From NCBI GenBank assembly GCA_030158535.1, contig JAOASV010000153.1, forward strand, positions 1 through 7,866: 7,866 nt of DNA. The letters run 5' to 3'. The DNA comes from Sediminibacterium sp. (GTDB lineage: Bacteria; Bacteroidota; Bacteroidia; Chitinophagales; Chitinophagaceae). Shown here piece by piece: positions 1 through 6,317 of this stretch. Position numbers and translations under genes: made by a program. The stretch's first letter is position 1, and the number at the start of each line of letters is the position of its first letter. Under the pieces are notes generated by a model, which did no database searches, was not told the origin of the DNA, and saw only the letters and a program-made list of their open reading frames with translations.

Positions 1-366
1 GGTGGTAACTATAGAATTATTTTCGAGGTTATAGGTTTGTGCCTTAAAATCTTTTAGCTTTTCTACATCAAAATTTTGAGAGTATAAAAATATTGAAAAA
101 TTAGCCGCATCAAACCCCTTATTATTTAAAATTTTGATTCTCTTGTGACGTTTAAATTCTAGACTAAACCAGCCTTTGTCATTTCCAACAAATTGAGTGT
201 TTCCAATATCCGCAATAACAATTGCATTGGTATTTGAGTCAATTAATGGTGAACTAACATTAAAATCGGCTGAGTTTATTTTACCAAATTTTACATTCGA
301 TTGTTCTTGAGAATAAACACTACTAAACGAAAAAATGATTAAAATAATTGATGCAAGTAGTCGCAT
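1..366 (-). CDS. Secreted DUF3857-type protein, N-terminal fragment (runs off left edge)
   Basis: The frame is open from an ATG at 366 to the window edge: 122 codons with no stop, so the C-terminal part is missing. Residues 1-19 form a signal peptide (MRLL, then a hydrophobic run, then SSVYS) with likely cleavage before Gln20, so the product is exported to the periplasm or outer membrane. The mature start (KFGKI, then SPLIDSNTNAIVIADIGNTQ, GWFSLEFKRHKRIKILN, KGFDAANFSIFLY) matches from memory the opening of Bacteroidota proteins with a DUF3857 domain followed by a transglutaminase-like domain. In that family the Ser/Asn-rich strand and the 'F-x-R-x-x-R-I-K-I-L' strand open the DUF3857 fold. 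The role of these proteins is poorly known; surface or peptide/glycan processing is suggested. The transglutaminase part cannot be seen here, so activity is not claimed. A -7 promoter box lies about 75 bp upstream. Confidence 0.8.
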   Translation of the reverse strand, partial: MRLLASIILIIFSFSSVYSQEQSNVKFGKINSADFNVSSPLIDSNTNAIVIADIGNTQFVGNDKGWFSLEFKRHKRIKILNNKGFDAANFSIFLYSQNFDVEKLKDFKAQTYNLENNSIVTT

Positions 367-442
367 AAATAATTTTTTGATTTAAATTAATTAATTTGAA
401 CAAAAAAGAAGGATTACACTCTTATTTTGTTAAGTTTAGATA

Positions 443-450
443 CAAACTTA
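443..450 (-). promoter_or_regulatory. Candidate Bacteroidota -7 promoter box for the DUF3857 gene
   Basis: On the minus strand this reads TAAGTTTG, an exact match to the phylum's TAnnTTTG -7 element, about 75 bp upstream of the ATG at 366. No convincing TTTG -33 element is seen 19-21 bp further upstream. The box sits inside a 7-bp inverted repeat (TAAGTTT at 431-437, AAACTTA at 444-450, 6-nt spacer), which could be a regulator site or chance in AT-rich DNA. Confidence 0.35.
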
Positions 451-520
451 CACAGCTAGATACATGAATAGTTCAGTATAAATACCTAATTATTAAAATA
501 AGATATTGACTTTCAACGGT

Positions 521-1177
521 TTAAATTATTCCCTTTGAGTAGGCATATGCAACCAGACCGGCAACACTTTTAACATTCATTTTTTCCATAATTCTAACAC
601 GGTGGGTATCGATGGTGCGAGGGCTTAAATCAAGTTTGGCTCCAATTTCTTTGGAAGTAAAATCTTTACAAATCATTTGTATCACTTCTAATTCTCTAGG
701 TGTAAACACAACCCCTTTTTGTGGATAGGGCTTGTAGGTAGAAGACATGAGCAGTTCCATCATATACGCATTTGTAGATTCAGGAAAATACACGCTATTA
801 TGGATGAAAACACTATCTATAGCTTCATACATCTCTTCTTTAGAGGTATTCTTATCTAAAAAACCCATAGCGCCAGCATCAAGCATTTGTAAAATAATTG
901 AATCTTCGGTATGCATTGACAAGGCAATCACTTTAGACCGAATCCCCAAACGAGTAATTTCTTTTACGGCTTTAATACCATCTAAAAGTGGCATAGCAAT
1001 ATCTACAATTAATACATCTGGCGTATACTGCTTGGCAAATTCGATTAACTCTAACCCATTTGTAGCCTGAGCCAGCACTTCTATTTTTTTGTTTGCTTGT
1101 AGCACTTTAGACAATCCTTCCCTAAAAAATGTGTGATCATCTGCAATAACTACAGTAATATTTTTATTAGTATTCAT
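521..1177 (-). CDS. NarL/LuxR-family two-component response regulator
   Basis: This is a 218-residue cytoplasmic transcription regulator with the family's usual length. The receiver domain (about residues 7-125) shows the acidic pair Asp13-Asp14 (IADDH), the phospho-acceptor Asp59 (VLIVDIAMP), the switch Ser87 (IALSMH) and the conserved Lys109 (GFLDKN). The C-terminal LuxR/GerE DNA-binding domain (about 158-218) has the FTPRELEVI opening, the SKEIGAKLDLSPRTIDTHR helix-turn-helix and the IMEKMNVKS segment. No key residue is missing. The ATG start lies 8 bp after the stop of the histidine kinase gene, so the two are co-transcribed and almost certainly cognate. The regulator should bind DNA as a phosphorylated dimer; its targets cannot be read from this window. 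Confidence 0.96.
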   Translation of the reverse strand: MNTNKNITVVIADDHTFFREGLSKVLQANKKIEVLAQATNGLELIEFAKQYTPDVLIVDIAMPLLDGIKAVKEITRLGIRSKVIALSMHTEDSIILQMLDAGAMGFLDKNTSKEEMYEAIDSVFIHNSVYFPESTNAYMMELLMSSTYKPYPQKGVVFTPRELEVIQMICKDFTSKEIGAKLDLSPRTIDTHRVRIMEKMNVKSVAGLVAYAYSKGII

Positions 1178-1185
1178 GTTAATAT

Positions 1186-1935
1186 TTAACTCAAAATGGG
1201 AATTCGAATATTATACCTAGTACCTGATTTATTTTCGGCTAAACTACTTATTGAGCCATTCAAATAGTCAATTCTGCTTTGTATGCCCAATAATCCCATA
1301 CCTAACTTATTGGCAGCTCGCACTTTTTCCAATTCATAGCCCACTCCATTGTCGGAGGTTCGGATTAACATTGTATTAACCCCCTCTCTAGAAATTTCAA
1401 TATGTAAACTTGACGCCTGGGCATGCTTGATGGTGTTTTGTATGATTTCTTGTAAAATCCTATAAATTTGATTGATTTGATCGGGTATTAATTGTACTAT
1501 ATCCAATTCAGTTAATACTACTTTTAACGTACCGTGTACATTAACTTCTTGAATATACATTTTTAAAGCATCCTGAAAAGGGATCTCAAAAATAGATAAA
1601 GGAGCCATGGCTTTTGCCATACCCCTCACCTGCTGAACACATTTATCTAATGCTGCTTTGCAAGCATCTAATTCTTCGGATTGAGCGGTCTCAATTACAT
1701 CTAGTCGCATTTTAACACTCGACAAGTAAGGGCCAATATCATTGTGTAATTCGGTGGCAATTAAATTGCGCTCCATTTCGGCAGCATTAATTTCTGAATT
1801 AAGCTTCTCTTTTTGTAACTGCCTATACCTGCGCTGTTGCTTTAATAGATTTACAAAGAAAAACAAAATCACCAACCCTATAAAAGTCGATACAATAACA
1901 AATGCTATAAATATTTTTCTTTCTTCGGTGCCCAT
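1186..1935 (-). CDS. Membrane sensor histidine kinase, HisKA_3/NarX-like type
   Basis: This 249-residue kinase has one N-terminal transmembrane helix (about 8-30), a short basic coiled-coil linker (32-56), and then a dimerisation/phospho-acceptor region with ELHNDIGP, placing the phosphorylated histidine at His64. The HATPase_c domain follows: N-box around Glu163-Asn167 (LQEIIQNTIKHA), G1 box DNGVG (195-199) and G2 box GMGLLG (212-217), ending in a typical SGTRYNIRIPI strand. It has no extracellular sensory domain, so input must come through the helix or a partner protein. The gene starts inside the 3' end of the upstream seven-helix membrane protein gene (31-bp overlap) and precedes the response regulator by 8 bp. 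A later start would remove the membrane helix, which supports the ATG at 1935. The phospho-acceptor motif reads E-L-H-N-D rather than the commoner E-L-H-D. Confidence 0.94.
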   Translation of the reverse strand: MGTEERKIFIAFVIVSTFIGLVILFFFVNLLKQQRRYRQLQKEKLNSEINAAEMERNLIATELHNDIGPYLSSVKMRLDVIETAQSEELDACKAALDKCVQQVRGMAKAMAPLSIFEIPFQDALKMYIQEVNVHGTLKVVLTELDIVQLIPDQINQIYRILQEIIQNTIKHAQASSLHIEISREGVNTMLIRTSDNGVGYELEKVRAANKLGMGLLGIQSRIDYLNGSISSLAENKSGTRYNIRIPILS

Positions 1936-2528
1936 AAAAATGCCAAGGAGTATGAAATGTAAGATAAGAAATTAATTACATTTATGATATAATAAAGATT
2001 AATAAATAACGGTTGAGTTTGTTTATTGAACAATAATGCCATTAAAATATCGAGTATTGAATAATAAATAAAATAAACAATTACAGGGATTATAATAAGC
2101 TTCTGAGAAATATTAATTTTAAATTTTTCACCAGTCAAAATCTTAATACCAAGTATTACTAGAATAATAATTGATAATACATATATCCAAAAGATATCAT
2201 AGTTTCCTGTATTTAATATATATACAAATTCAGTAGCTGGTATAATAAAAAAAAGAAAATGCAATAGTCTTCGAAAGATCTTTTTTAGTCCAATCCAACT
2301 TGAAAAAATGTATAAAATACACTGTGATTCAATAAAATGATAAATCGATGACAGTATTATTGAAACATACGTTCGAAGAAAAAAAAGATGCAAGATTTCA
2401 TGTATTGCGCCGAAAATTAAGCAAATAGCAAAAACGTGATATACATTTTCAATATCTCGAATTCTAAACATCCAAAATAAAATTGGAATTAGAATTGATA
2501 AATTAACTATTATAATTAAAGGGCTCAA
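1905..2528 (-). CDS. Seven-helix integral membrane protein, putative sensor partner of the kinase
   Basis: This is a 207-residue, very hydrophobic protein with about seven predicted transmembrane helices (roughly 3-22, 29-50, 57-79, 88-106, 112-131, 143-168 and 174-199) and a short basic tail (APKKEKYL). No enzymatic motif is recognised. The start codon is TTG at 2528: the codon two positions upstream in frame is a stop, and the first in-frame ATG (Met20) would destroy helix 1. The 3' end overlaps the histidine kinase gene by 31 bp, which implies translational coupling. Similar short multi-helix proteins ending in '-FLWAPKKEK-' precede minimal kinases in Bacteroidota as far as I recall, but I know no assigned function. 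Its base composition is far lower in GC than the kinase (by hand, 11 of 60 bases at 2041-2100 against 26 of 60 at 1621-1680). Part of that reflects Ile/Phe/Tyr-rich codons. Confidence 0.8.
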   Translation of the reverse strand: MSPLIIIVNLSILIPILFWMFRIRDIENVYHVFAICLIFGAIHEILHLFFLRTYVSIILSSIYHFIESQCILYIFSSWIGLKKIFRRLLHFLFFIIPATEFVYILNTGNYDIFWIYVLSIIILVILGIKILTGEKFKINISQKLIIIPVIVYFIYYSILDILMALLFNKQTQPLFINLYYIINVINFLSYISYSLAFLWAPKKEKYL

Positions 2529-2718
2529 AATTTAAAATAAAATATTTTTTCTTAGCACATCTAAACAAATAAAAATCTAAGATATTGATTTGTCTTTTTT
2601 TGATTGTTAAATGTCATTACTTTTTTAAATGAATTTTATACCCTAATTTAAATACAATAATAAACAGCATAATAATTAAATGACTAGGTATTATTACTGA
2701 ATTATAGCAATTATCCCC
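2529..2718. other. AT-rich intergenic region upstream of the three-gene signalling operon
   Basis: These 190 bp contain no credible gene. They should hold the promoter of the minus-strand membrane protein/kinase/regulator operon and the 3' end of the transcript of the next minus-strand gene. Poly-A/T tracts dominate. No exact TAnnTTTG box with good spacing to the TTG start was found, and no strong hairpin terminator is visible. Confidence 0.4.
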
Positions 2719-3165
2719 CTACTTCTTCTTTAACACCATTTGACTAGGAAGATAAAATTCCCCATTAGGCTTAGTTAGTATTTTCCACTCAATGGTTGAA
2801 TCATTGATTTTAGTAATGGTTGCCGTACCCGGCTTCTGAGAGAATTGACTTATAAATGTCACTTGCACTGAAGCTGAATTATTTGCAGTACCTGTAATGG
2901 TAACATCACTATCCTTAATAACACAGTCCATTTTGGAGCCACCCAGTTGTATAGCGCAATGAGAACCAGAAACCCTTCCCCTTATTTGGGTTAACTTAAG
3001 ATCAAAAGAGGTATTTGCAGTTTCTGCATGCCATTTACCTGAAAAATTGGTAAAAGTTTTAATTGCGCTAAATGAAACCAATGCTGCTGCTAATAAGAGA
3101 AGAAGAAGGATTTTGTACCCTCCTTTTGCCCCCCTGTTTGAATACCGACTTGGTTTTGGTTTCAT
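2719..3165 (-). CDS. Membrane-anchored or exported small beta-rich protein, unknown function
   Basis: This 148-residue protein has a basic N-terminus (MKPKPSRYSNRGAKGGYK), one hydrophobic helix (about 19-35, LLLLLLAAALVSF) and a C-terminal exported domain. The domain alternates short strands and turns: FSGKWHAETANTSFDLKLTQ, GRVSGSHCAIQLGG, DSDVTITGTA, VQVTFISQF, GTATITKINDSTIEWKI. This suggests a small beta-barrel or lipocalin/META-like fold with Cys70 and Cys81 able to form a disulfide. Similar Bacteroidota exported proteins share the 'G-S-x-C ... D-C' spacing and the terminal 'W-K-I' strand from memory, but no function is assigned to them as far as I know. No lipobox is seen, so it is either anchored by its helix or cleaved after it. 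It is transcribed as a separate unit from the signalling operon, 190 bp downstream. Confidence 0.75.
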   Translation of the reverse strand: MKPKPSRYSNRGAKGGYKILLLLLLAAALVSFSAIKTFTNFSGKWHAETANTSFDLKLTQIRGRVSGSHCAIQLGGSKMDCVIKDSDVTITGTANNSASVQVTFISQFSQKPGTATITKINDSTIEWKILTKPNGEFYLPSQMVLKKK

Positions 3166-3217
3166 ACTGCTATATGATGATTTACATACTTAAAAATAAT
3201 TAACAAATGGGGAATAT

Positions 3218-3225
3218 CAAATTTA
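3218..3225 (-). promoter_or_regulatory. Candidate -7 promoter box for the small exported protein gene
   Basis: The minus strand reads TAAATTTG, an exact match to the Bacteroidota TAnnTTTG element, about 50 bp upstream of the ATG at 3165. No clear TTTG -33 element accompanies it. The site lies in the 202-bp divergent region between this gene and the plus-strand operon starting at 3368. Confidence 0.35.
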
Positions 3226-3332
3226 AAATATGGATTTAAGTTACTTTCAGACTCTTAGAATAAACCTTATTCGCTACAGTCCGTAAATAATTGATATTCT
3301 AAACCCCAAAATACCAAGCTTTAAAAGTGGAC

Positions 3333-3340
3333 AAATTTTG
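3333..3340 (+). promoter_or_regulatory. Weak candidate -7 box for the secreted-protein operon
   Basis: AAATTTTG differs from the TAnnTTTG consensus only at its first base and lies 27 bp before the ATG at 3368. The region is AT-rich, so such near matches occur by chance. No -33 partner is clear. Confidence 0.2.
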
Positions 3341-3367
3341 TAACTTCAAAAAAGCAAAACTAAGTTT

Positions 3368-3988
3368 ATGAAAAGAATTATCCTACTTGCTATAATATCG
3401 AATATAAGTTCAAATGGCTTTTCACAGAAAATCATTTCAGCTGAAAATCCTTTAGAAAAAATAATACAAAACGATTTTGATTCTTCAATTCTTTATTCAT
3501 ATGCTGATCGGGGTTATTATCCTAATTATTTAATAATTTCAAAAAAAGATAGTATAGTTTATTTTTACCGTTATTCTTCACCATTAAATAGATATATCAA
3601 TTTTAGAGATAGAGCACCATACAATTCAAAGATTCGCTCAAAATTAGATTCTAATTATATTGAATTTATTACGACCAAACCTAATATTAATAGTTATTTA
3701 TCAGCGGTTGGTACAAAATTGGCAAATGAATCTATTTGGAAAGATATTACAAAATATAATTTATGGAACCTTATCGATGATTCTAAAATTAATTCATTAA
3801 TTAATATTTGTGATACTGAAACTTTTCATGAACGCACTGAAATTTTTAAATTATTAACAAAAGATAAAATTATTGAGCTTAAATATTATAATCCCAAGGG
3901 CAGGAATAAAGATTGTAAATTCAATCAAACAAGAGACGATATTGTCAAAATTGAAGAAATAATTTCTAAATTCTTCAAATGTAAATAA
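3368..3988 (+). CDS. Secreted hypothetical protein, first gene of a two-gene operon
   Basis: I do not recognise the family of this 206-residue protein. Residues 1-19 form a signal peptide (MKRIILLAIIS, ending NGFS) with likely cleavage before Gln20, a pattern common in Bacteroidota, so the product is exported. The mature part is rich in Asn, Lys, Ile, Ser and Tyr, with a strand-like stretch YLIISKKDSIVYFYRY (about 54-69), a helical middle, and two late cysteines (148 and 182) plus a third at 205 near the C-terminus. There is no lipobox and no catalytic motif. The stop codon TAA shares its last base with the ATG of the next gene (TAATG), so the two are translationally coupled and probably act together. 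The DNA is extremely AT-rich (11 G/C in the 60 bases at 3841-3900 by hand count), unlike the flanking genes, which suggests recent acquisition. Confidence 0.75.
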   Translation: MKRIILLAIISNISSNGFSQKIISAENPLEKIIQNDFDSSILYSYADRGYYPNYLIISKKDSIVYFYRYSSPLNRYINFRDRAPYNSKIRSKLDSNYIEFITTKPNINSYLSAVGTKLANESIWKDITKYNLWNLIDDSKINSLINICDTETFHERTEIFKLLTKDKIIELKYYNPKGRNKDCKFNQTRDDIVKIEEIISKFFKCK

Positions 3989-4491
3989 TGAAAAAGTTAC
4001 TAATTCTATTTTTAATCTTCTGTAACATTTGTAAAGCAAATCATAATTATATTTTAAAAGATACTACCGTTATACATCAAATTAGTTTTTCTAGAGGTGG
4101 CAATCCTGGATATGATTATAAAGATTTACTAGAAAAAGAACTATACACTATTATAATTGAAGAAAATGGAGATGTTACATTAAAATGGAATGGAAAATGC
4201 CCTACTAGCAAAAATAATACTGTTATTTGTTCCTATTCCGGAATAATTACAAAGAACCAATTTTCAAATCTAACCAAGAAATTAAAACAAATAAAATACA
4301 CTGAACTGAAAGAACTTTATGTTCCATTAGTAGAATGGGAACATATAACTTCTGATTATTATACTATTACTTATAATAATGGACTACAAAAGAAGATTAC
4401 CGATCAAAATCATGATATAGATGGCTTAAAGGAGTTTAGAGAGATGCTTATTAAGTTAAAAAAAGAAATTAAATGGGCGCCTGCTAAATGA
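3988..4491 (+). CDS. Secreted DUF6438-like protein
   Basis: This is a 167-residue exported protein. The N-terminus (MKKLLILFLIFCNICKA) is a signal peptide; the cysteines at 12 and 15 are not preceded by a proper lipobox, so lipoprotein status is unlikely. The mature part matches the pattern I associate with DUF6438: a strand 'ISFSRGGNPGYD', 'YTIIIEENGDVTLKWNGK' (a Y-x-I-x-I strand then a G-x-V turn), 'SGIITKNQFSNLTKKLKQI', an acidic/aromatic stretch, then 'YYTITYNNGLQKKITD' and a C-terminal helix (about 144-162). Cys71 and Cys81 may form a disulfide. The domain's function is unknown. It overlaps the preceding gene by one base (TAATG), so both are made from one message. The family call is from memory and is moderate; the secreted status is firmer. 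Confidence 0.7.
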   Translation: MKKLLILFLIFCNICKANHNYILKDTTVIHQISFSRGGNPGYDYKDLLEKELYTIIIEENGDVTLKWNGKCPTSKNNTVICSYSGIITKNQFSNLTKKLKQIKYTELKELYVPLVEWEHITSDYYTITYNNGLQKKITDQNHDIDGLKEFREMLIKLKKEIKWAPAK

Positions 4492-4678
4492 TCTAACCCA
4501 AACAACCTGCAGTTACCGTAAAAGAAGCCAAGGAACAAGCTCAATGGCTAAACACCAACAGCAGCACAAAGAAGAAACAAAGAGTCTAATTCAATTTACA
4601 GAAGACAATAATCTTTGGGCAGAAAAGACAAACAACGGCCTGCCATATTGAATCTTTACCCCAATAAAAATAGAAAAA

Positions 4679-4707
4679 TGCATGAATTTTACCATTTTTT
4701 ACATGCA
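4679..4707. promoter_or_regulatory. Candidate AbiEi operator: inverted repeat upstream of the abiE operon
   Basis: TGCATG at 4679-4684 and CATGCA at 4702-4707 are perfect 6-bp inverted arms, with centres 23 bp apart and a 17-nt spacer. They sit just upstream of the -7 box at 4725. AbiEi antitoxins with an N-terminal winged helix are known to repress their own operon by binding inverted repeats in the promoter. That fits the position, but binding here is inferred. Confidence 0.4.
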
Positions 4708-4724
4708 ATTCAAAAAAAACATTC

Positions 4725-4732
4725 TACCTTTG
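4725..4732 (+). promoter_or_regulatory. -7 promoter box of the abiE operon
   Basis: TACCTTTG matches the Bacteroidota TAnnTTTG element exactly. It ends 10 bp before the ATG at 4743, so transcription would start roughly at 4737-4740 and the message would be nearly leaderless. The -33 region is T-rich (TTTTTTAC at 4695-4702) without a clean TTTG. If the transcript is not leaderless, translation would have to start further inside the AbiEi gene. Confidence 0.5.
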
Positions 4733-4742
4733 CTTTCAAACC

Positions 4743-5324
4743 ATGAATTTACTACGTCAACATATCAAACAAGGTCAAGTTTATCGCCGTTCAGACCTGG
4801 AATACTATTCCACGGCCATAGATAGGCATTTGGCGCAGCTCACTTTAGATGGCAAATTGATAAAACTTAACCATGGTTTGTACTACGCGCCTAAGCAATC
4901 AAAATTTGGGGCTGTTCCTCCTGATGATCACCAAGTAGTAGAACGTTTTCTAAAGGACGAAGATTTTCTTTTGGTATCACCAAATGCCTTCAATTCATTA
5001 GGACTAGGCCTTACACAGCTTTACAATACAACATGGGTTTACAACCATAAGCGCAAAGGCGAAATCAAACTTAATGGGAAGACATTTGAATTTAAACTAA
5101 AATCCTCTTTCCCTAAAAATATCTCAAGAGAATATTTGCTTGTTGATTTATTAAACAATTTAGACAACCTCGCAGAAGACCAAACTCAAGCTATAGATAA
5201 ATTACCAAATAATGTACGTAGTTTTAATACTGATGCTTTAATGAAGGCTACTCAACAATACGGAACAGGCAAAACAAAACGAACTTTAAAATCAATAGTT
5301 CGAAACGTACTCCAGCATGCTTGA
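4743..5324 (+). CDS. abiEi: AbiEi-family (DUF6088-like) antitoxin and autorepressor of a type IV toxin-antitoxin system
   Basis: This is a 193-residue cytoplasmic protein. The N-terminal winged helix (about 1-55) has the family signature: GQVYRRSDL, then DRHLAQLTLDGKLIKLNHGLYYAP, followed by KQSKFGAVPPDD. The C-terminal part (about 62-193: LVSPNAFNSLGLGLTQLYNT, KRKGEIKLNGKTFEFKLK, REYLLVDLLNNLDNL) corresponds to the antitoxin domain. In characterised AbiE systems the antitoxin does not bind its toxin but counteracts its activity, and it also represses the operon. The AbiEii toxin gene begins within its last codons (ATGCTTGA, 8-bp overlap), giving the standard antitoxin-first order. A promoter box and a candidate operator lie directly upstream. 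Composition is GC-richer than the secreted-protein genes before it. Confidence 0.9.
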   Translation: MNLLRQHIKQGQVYRRSDLEYYSTAIDRHLAQLTLDGKLIKLNHGLYYAPKQSKFGAVPPDDHQVVERFLKDEDFLLVSPNAFNSLGLGLTQLYNTTWVYNHKRKGEIKLNGKTFEFKLKSSFPKNISREYLLVDLLNNLDNLAEDQTQAIDKLPNNVRSFNTDALMKATQQYGTGKTKRTLKSIVRNVLQHA

Positions 5325-6270
5325 TTTTATTCATAACGACCCTGAATTCAAAGCCCTTCTCTCAATTGTATCTTCCAAAAAAGGAATTGATATTACATTG
5401 GTTGAGAAAGACTATTGGATTATGCATTCATTGTATTCCTTGCAAAAACAGGAAATTGAGTTTGAACTAAAAGGAGGAACTTCCTTATCCAAAGGATACG
5501 AATTAATTCATCGATTTTCGGAAGACATAGACATTCACGTTCGTACAAGTTTTGGCTTATCCACCGAAGGTAAAGATGACAAGCCTCAAGTAAGAGCGGC
5601 ACGCAAAGAATTCTATGACGTGCTCGCAAATTCACTTTCTATAAATGGTATTATTGAAATTACGAGGGATTATGATTTTGATGATACCGAAAAATACCGG
5701 AGTGGTGGTATTCGCTTATATTATCAAAGCCATACACCAACAATAGATGGACTTAAAGATGGAATCTTACTTGAAGCAGGTTTTGACACAGTGACACCCA
5801 ATAAGCCCATAGATATATCGTCATGGATATGGGAACACCTCGTTTCATTAAATGAAAGCAGAAATTACATCAACAATAAAGCCATTGGCGTTCAATGTTA
5901 TCACCATGGATATACATTGATCGAAAAACTCCAAACCATCCTAAGGAAATATCGCAACAAAGACATTCCAGGGGCTTCTAATGATAAAAACTTTATGCGT
6001 CAATACTATGATGTATATTGTTTATTAGGCAATTCTGAAATTAAAAAATTCATAGGCAGTCCTGAATACTTAGCGCATAAAGAAGCAAGAATCAAAGGTG
6101 CCGACGATCTAATTCCTATTAATGAGCACCCTGCTCTACTATTGAAGGAAATTGAAATTAGGGAGTCATTTAAAAGTCGTTACTTATCCACTTCAAAGTT
6201 GTATTATAATGGACAGCCAGATTTTGAAGAGATACTTACTAGAATAGCTGTTCACTTGCCCATATTATAA
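5317..6270 (+). CDS. abiEii: AbiEii/AbiGii-family nucleotidyltransferase toxin
   Basis: This 317-residue protein has the usual family length and all expected motifs: VEKDYW (29-34); the nucleotidyltransferase signature KGGTSLSKGYELIHRFSEDI with GGTSLSK at 53-59 and the metal-binding pair Asp70/Asp72 (SEDIDIHV); LLEAGFDT (151-158); TLIEKLQTILRKYRN (200-214) with the family's Glu-Lys (203-204); and RQYYDVYCLL (228-237) with Asp232. These are the conserved motifs I-IV of the DUF1814 family. Such toxins transfer nucleotides to tRNA acceptor ends or bind GTP, stopping growth; AbiE modules can abort phage infection. No catalytic residue appears lost, so the toxin is probably active. It overlaps the antitoxin gene by 8 bp, ensuring coupled translation. 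A 55-residue gene follows 47 bp downstream. Confidence 0.95.
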   Translation: MLDFIHNDPEFKALLSIVSSKKGIDITLVEKDYWIMHSLYSLQKQEIEFELKGGTSLSKGYELIHRFSEDIDIHVRTSFGLSTEGKDDKPQVRAARKEFYDVLANSLSINGIIEITRDYDFDDTEKYRSGGIRLYYQSHTPTIDGLKDGILLEAGFDTVTPNKPIDISSWIWEHLVSLNESRNYINNKAIGVQCYHHGYTLIEKLQTILRKYRNKDIPGASNDKNFMRQYYDVYCLLGNSEIKKFIGSPEYLAHKEARIKGADDLIPINEHPALLLKEIEIRESFKSRYLSTSKLYYNGQPDFEEILTRIAVHLPIL

Positions 6271-6317
6271 TAAGCTTCTCAAATTCTTATTAATAAATAT
6301 TTTAAAAATCTATTCAT

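Larger units (their letters stand above)
4492..4742 (+). other. 251-bp spacer with coding-like fragments and the abiE promoter region
   Basis: Composition jumps here: 26 of 60 bases are G/C at 4501-4560, against 11 of 60 at 3841-3900. Two coding-like stretches follow each other in different frames. One reads KQPAVTVKEAKEQAQWLNTN and ends at a TAA near 4590. The other runs 4544-4651 from an ATG (MAKHQQQHKEE, then SLIQFTEDNNLWAEKT, NNGLPY, TGA; 35 residues). They could be the two sides of a frameshift in the tail of a decayed gene, or a small hydrophilic protein gene, or chance. I recognise no family. The last 70 bp hold the abiE control region. Confidence 0.35.

Noticed and set aside
747..1070. 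Open frame on the plus strand, 107 codons
   Set aside because: It lies wholly antisense to the response regulator receiver domain, whose residues are fully conserved; it has no recognisable protein character.
1742..1975. Open frame on the plus strand, 77 codons
   Set aside because: Antisense to the kinase N-terminus and the end of the membrane protein gene; both sense proteins are convincing.
3988..4035. Lipoprotein signal on the DUF6438-like protein
   Set aside because: The cysteines at residues 12 and 15 lack a small residue at -1 and a standard lipobox, so an ordinary signal peptide is preferred.
3854..4039. Open frame on the minus strand, 61 codons, hydrophobic
   Set aside because: Antisense shadow of the junction between the two secreted-protein genes; the hydrophobicity comes from reading AT-rich Lys/Asn codons backwards.
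5420..5635. Open frame on the minus strand, 71 codons
   Set aside because: Antisense to the catalytic region of AbiEii, which has all its motifs intact.
6268..6292. Possible terminator hairpin TAATAAG ... CTTATTA after the AbiEii stop
   Set aside because: The 7-bp stem has a single G-C pair and an 11-nt loop with no T-run, so it would be very weak; read-through into the 55-residue gene seems more likely.
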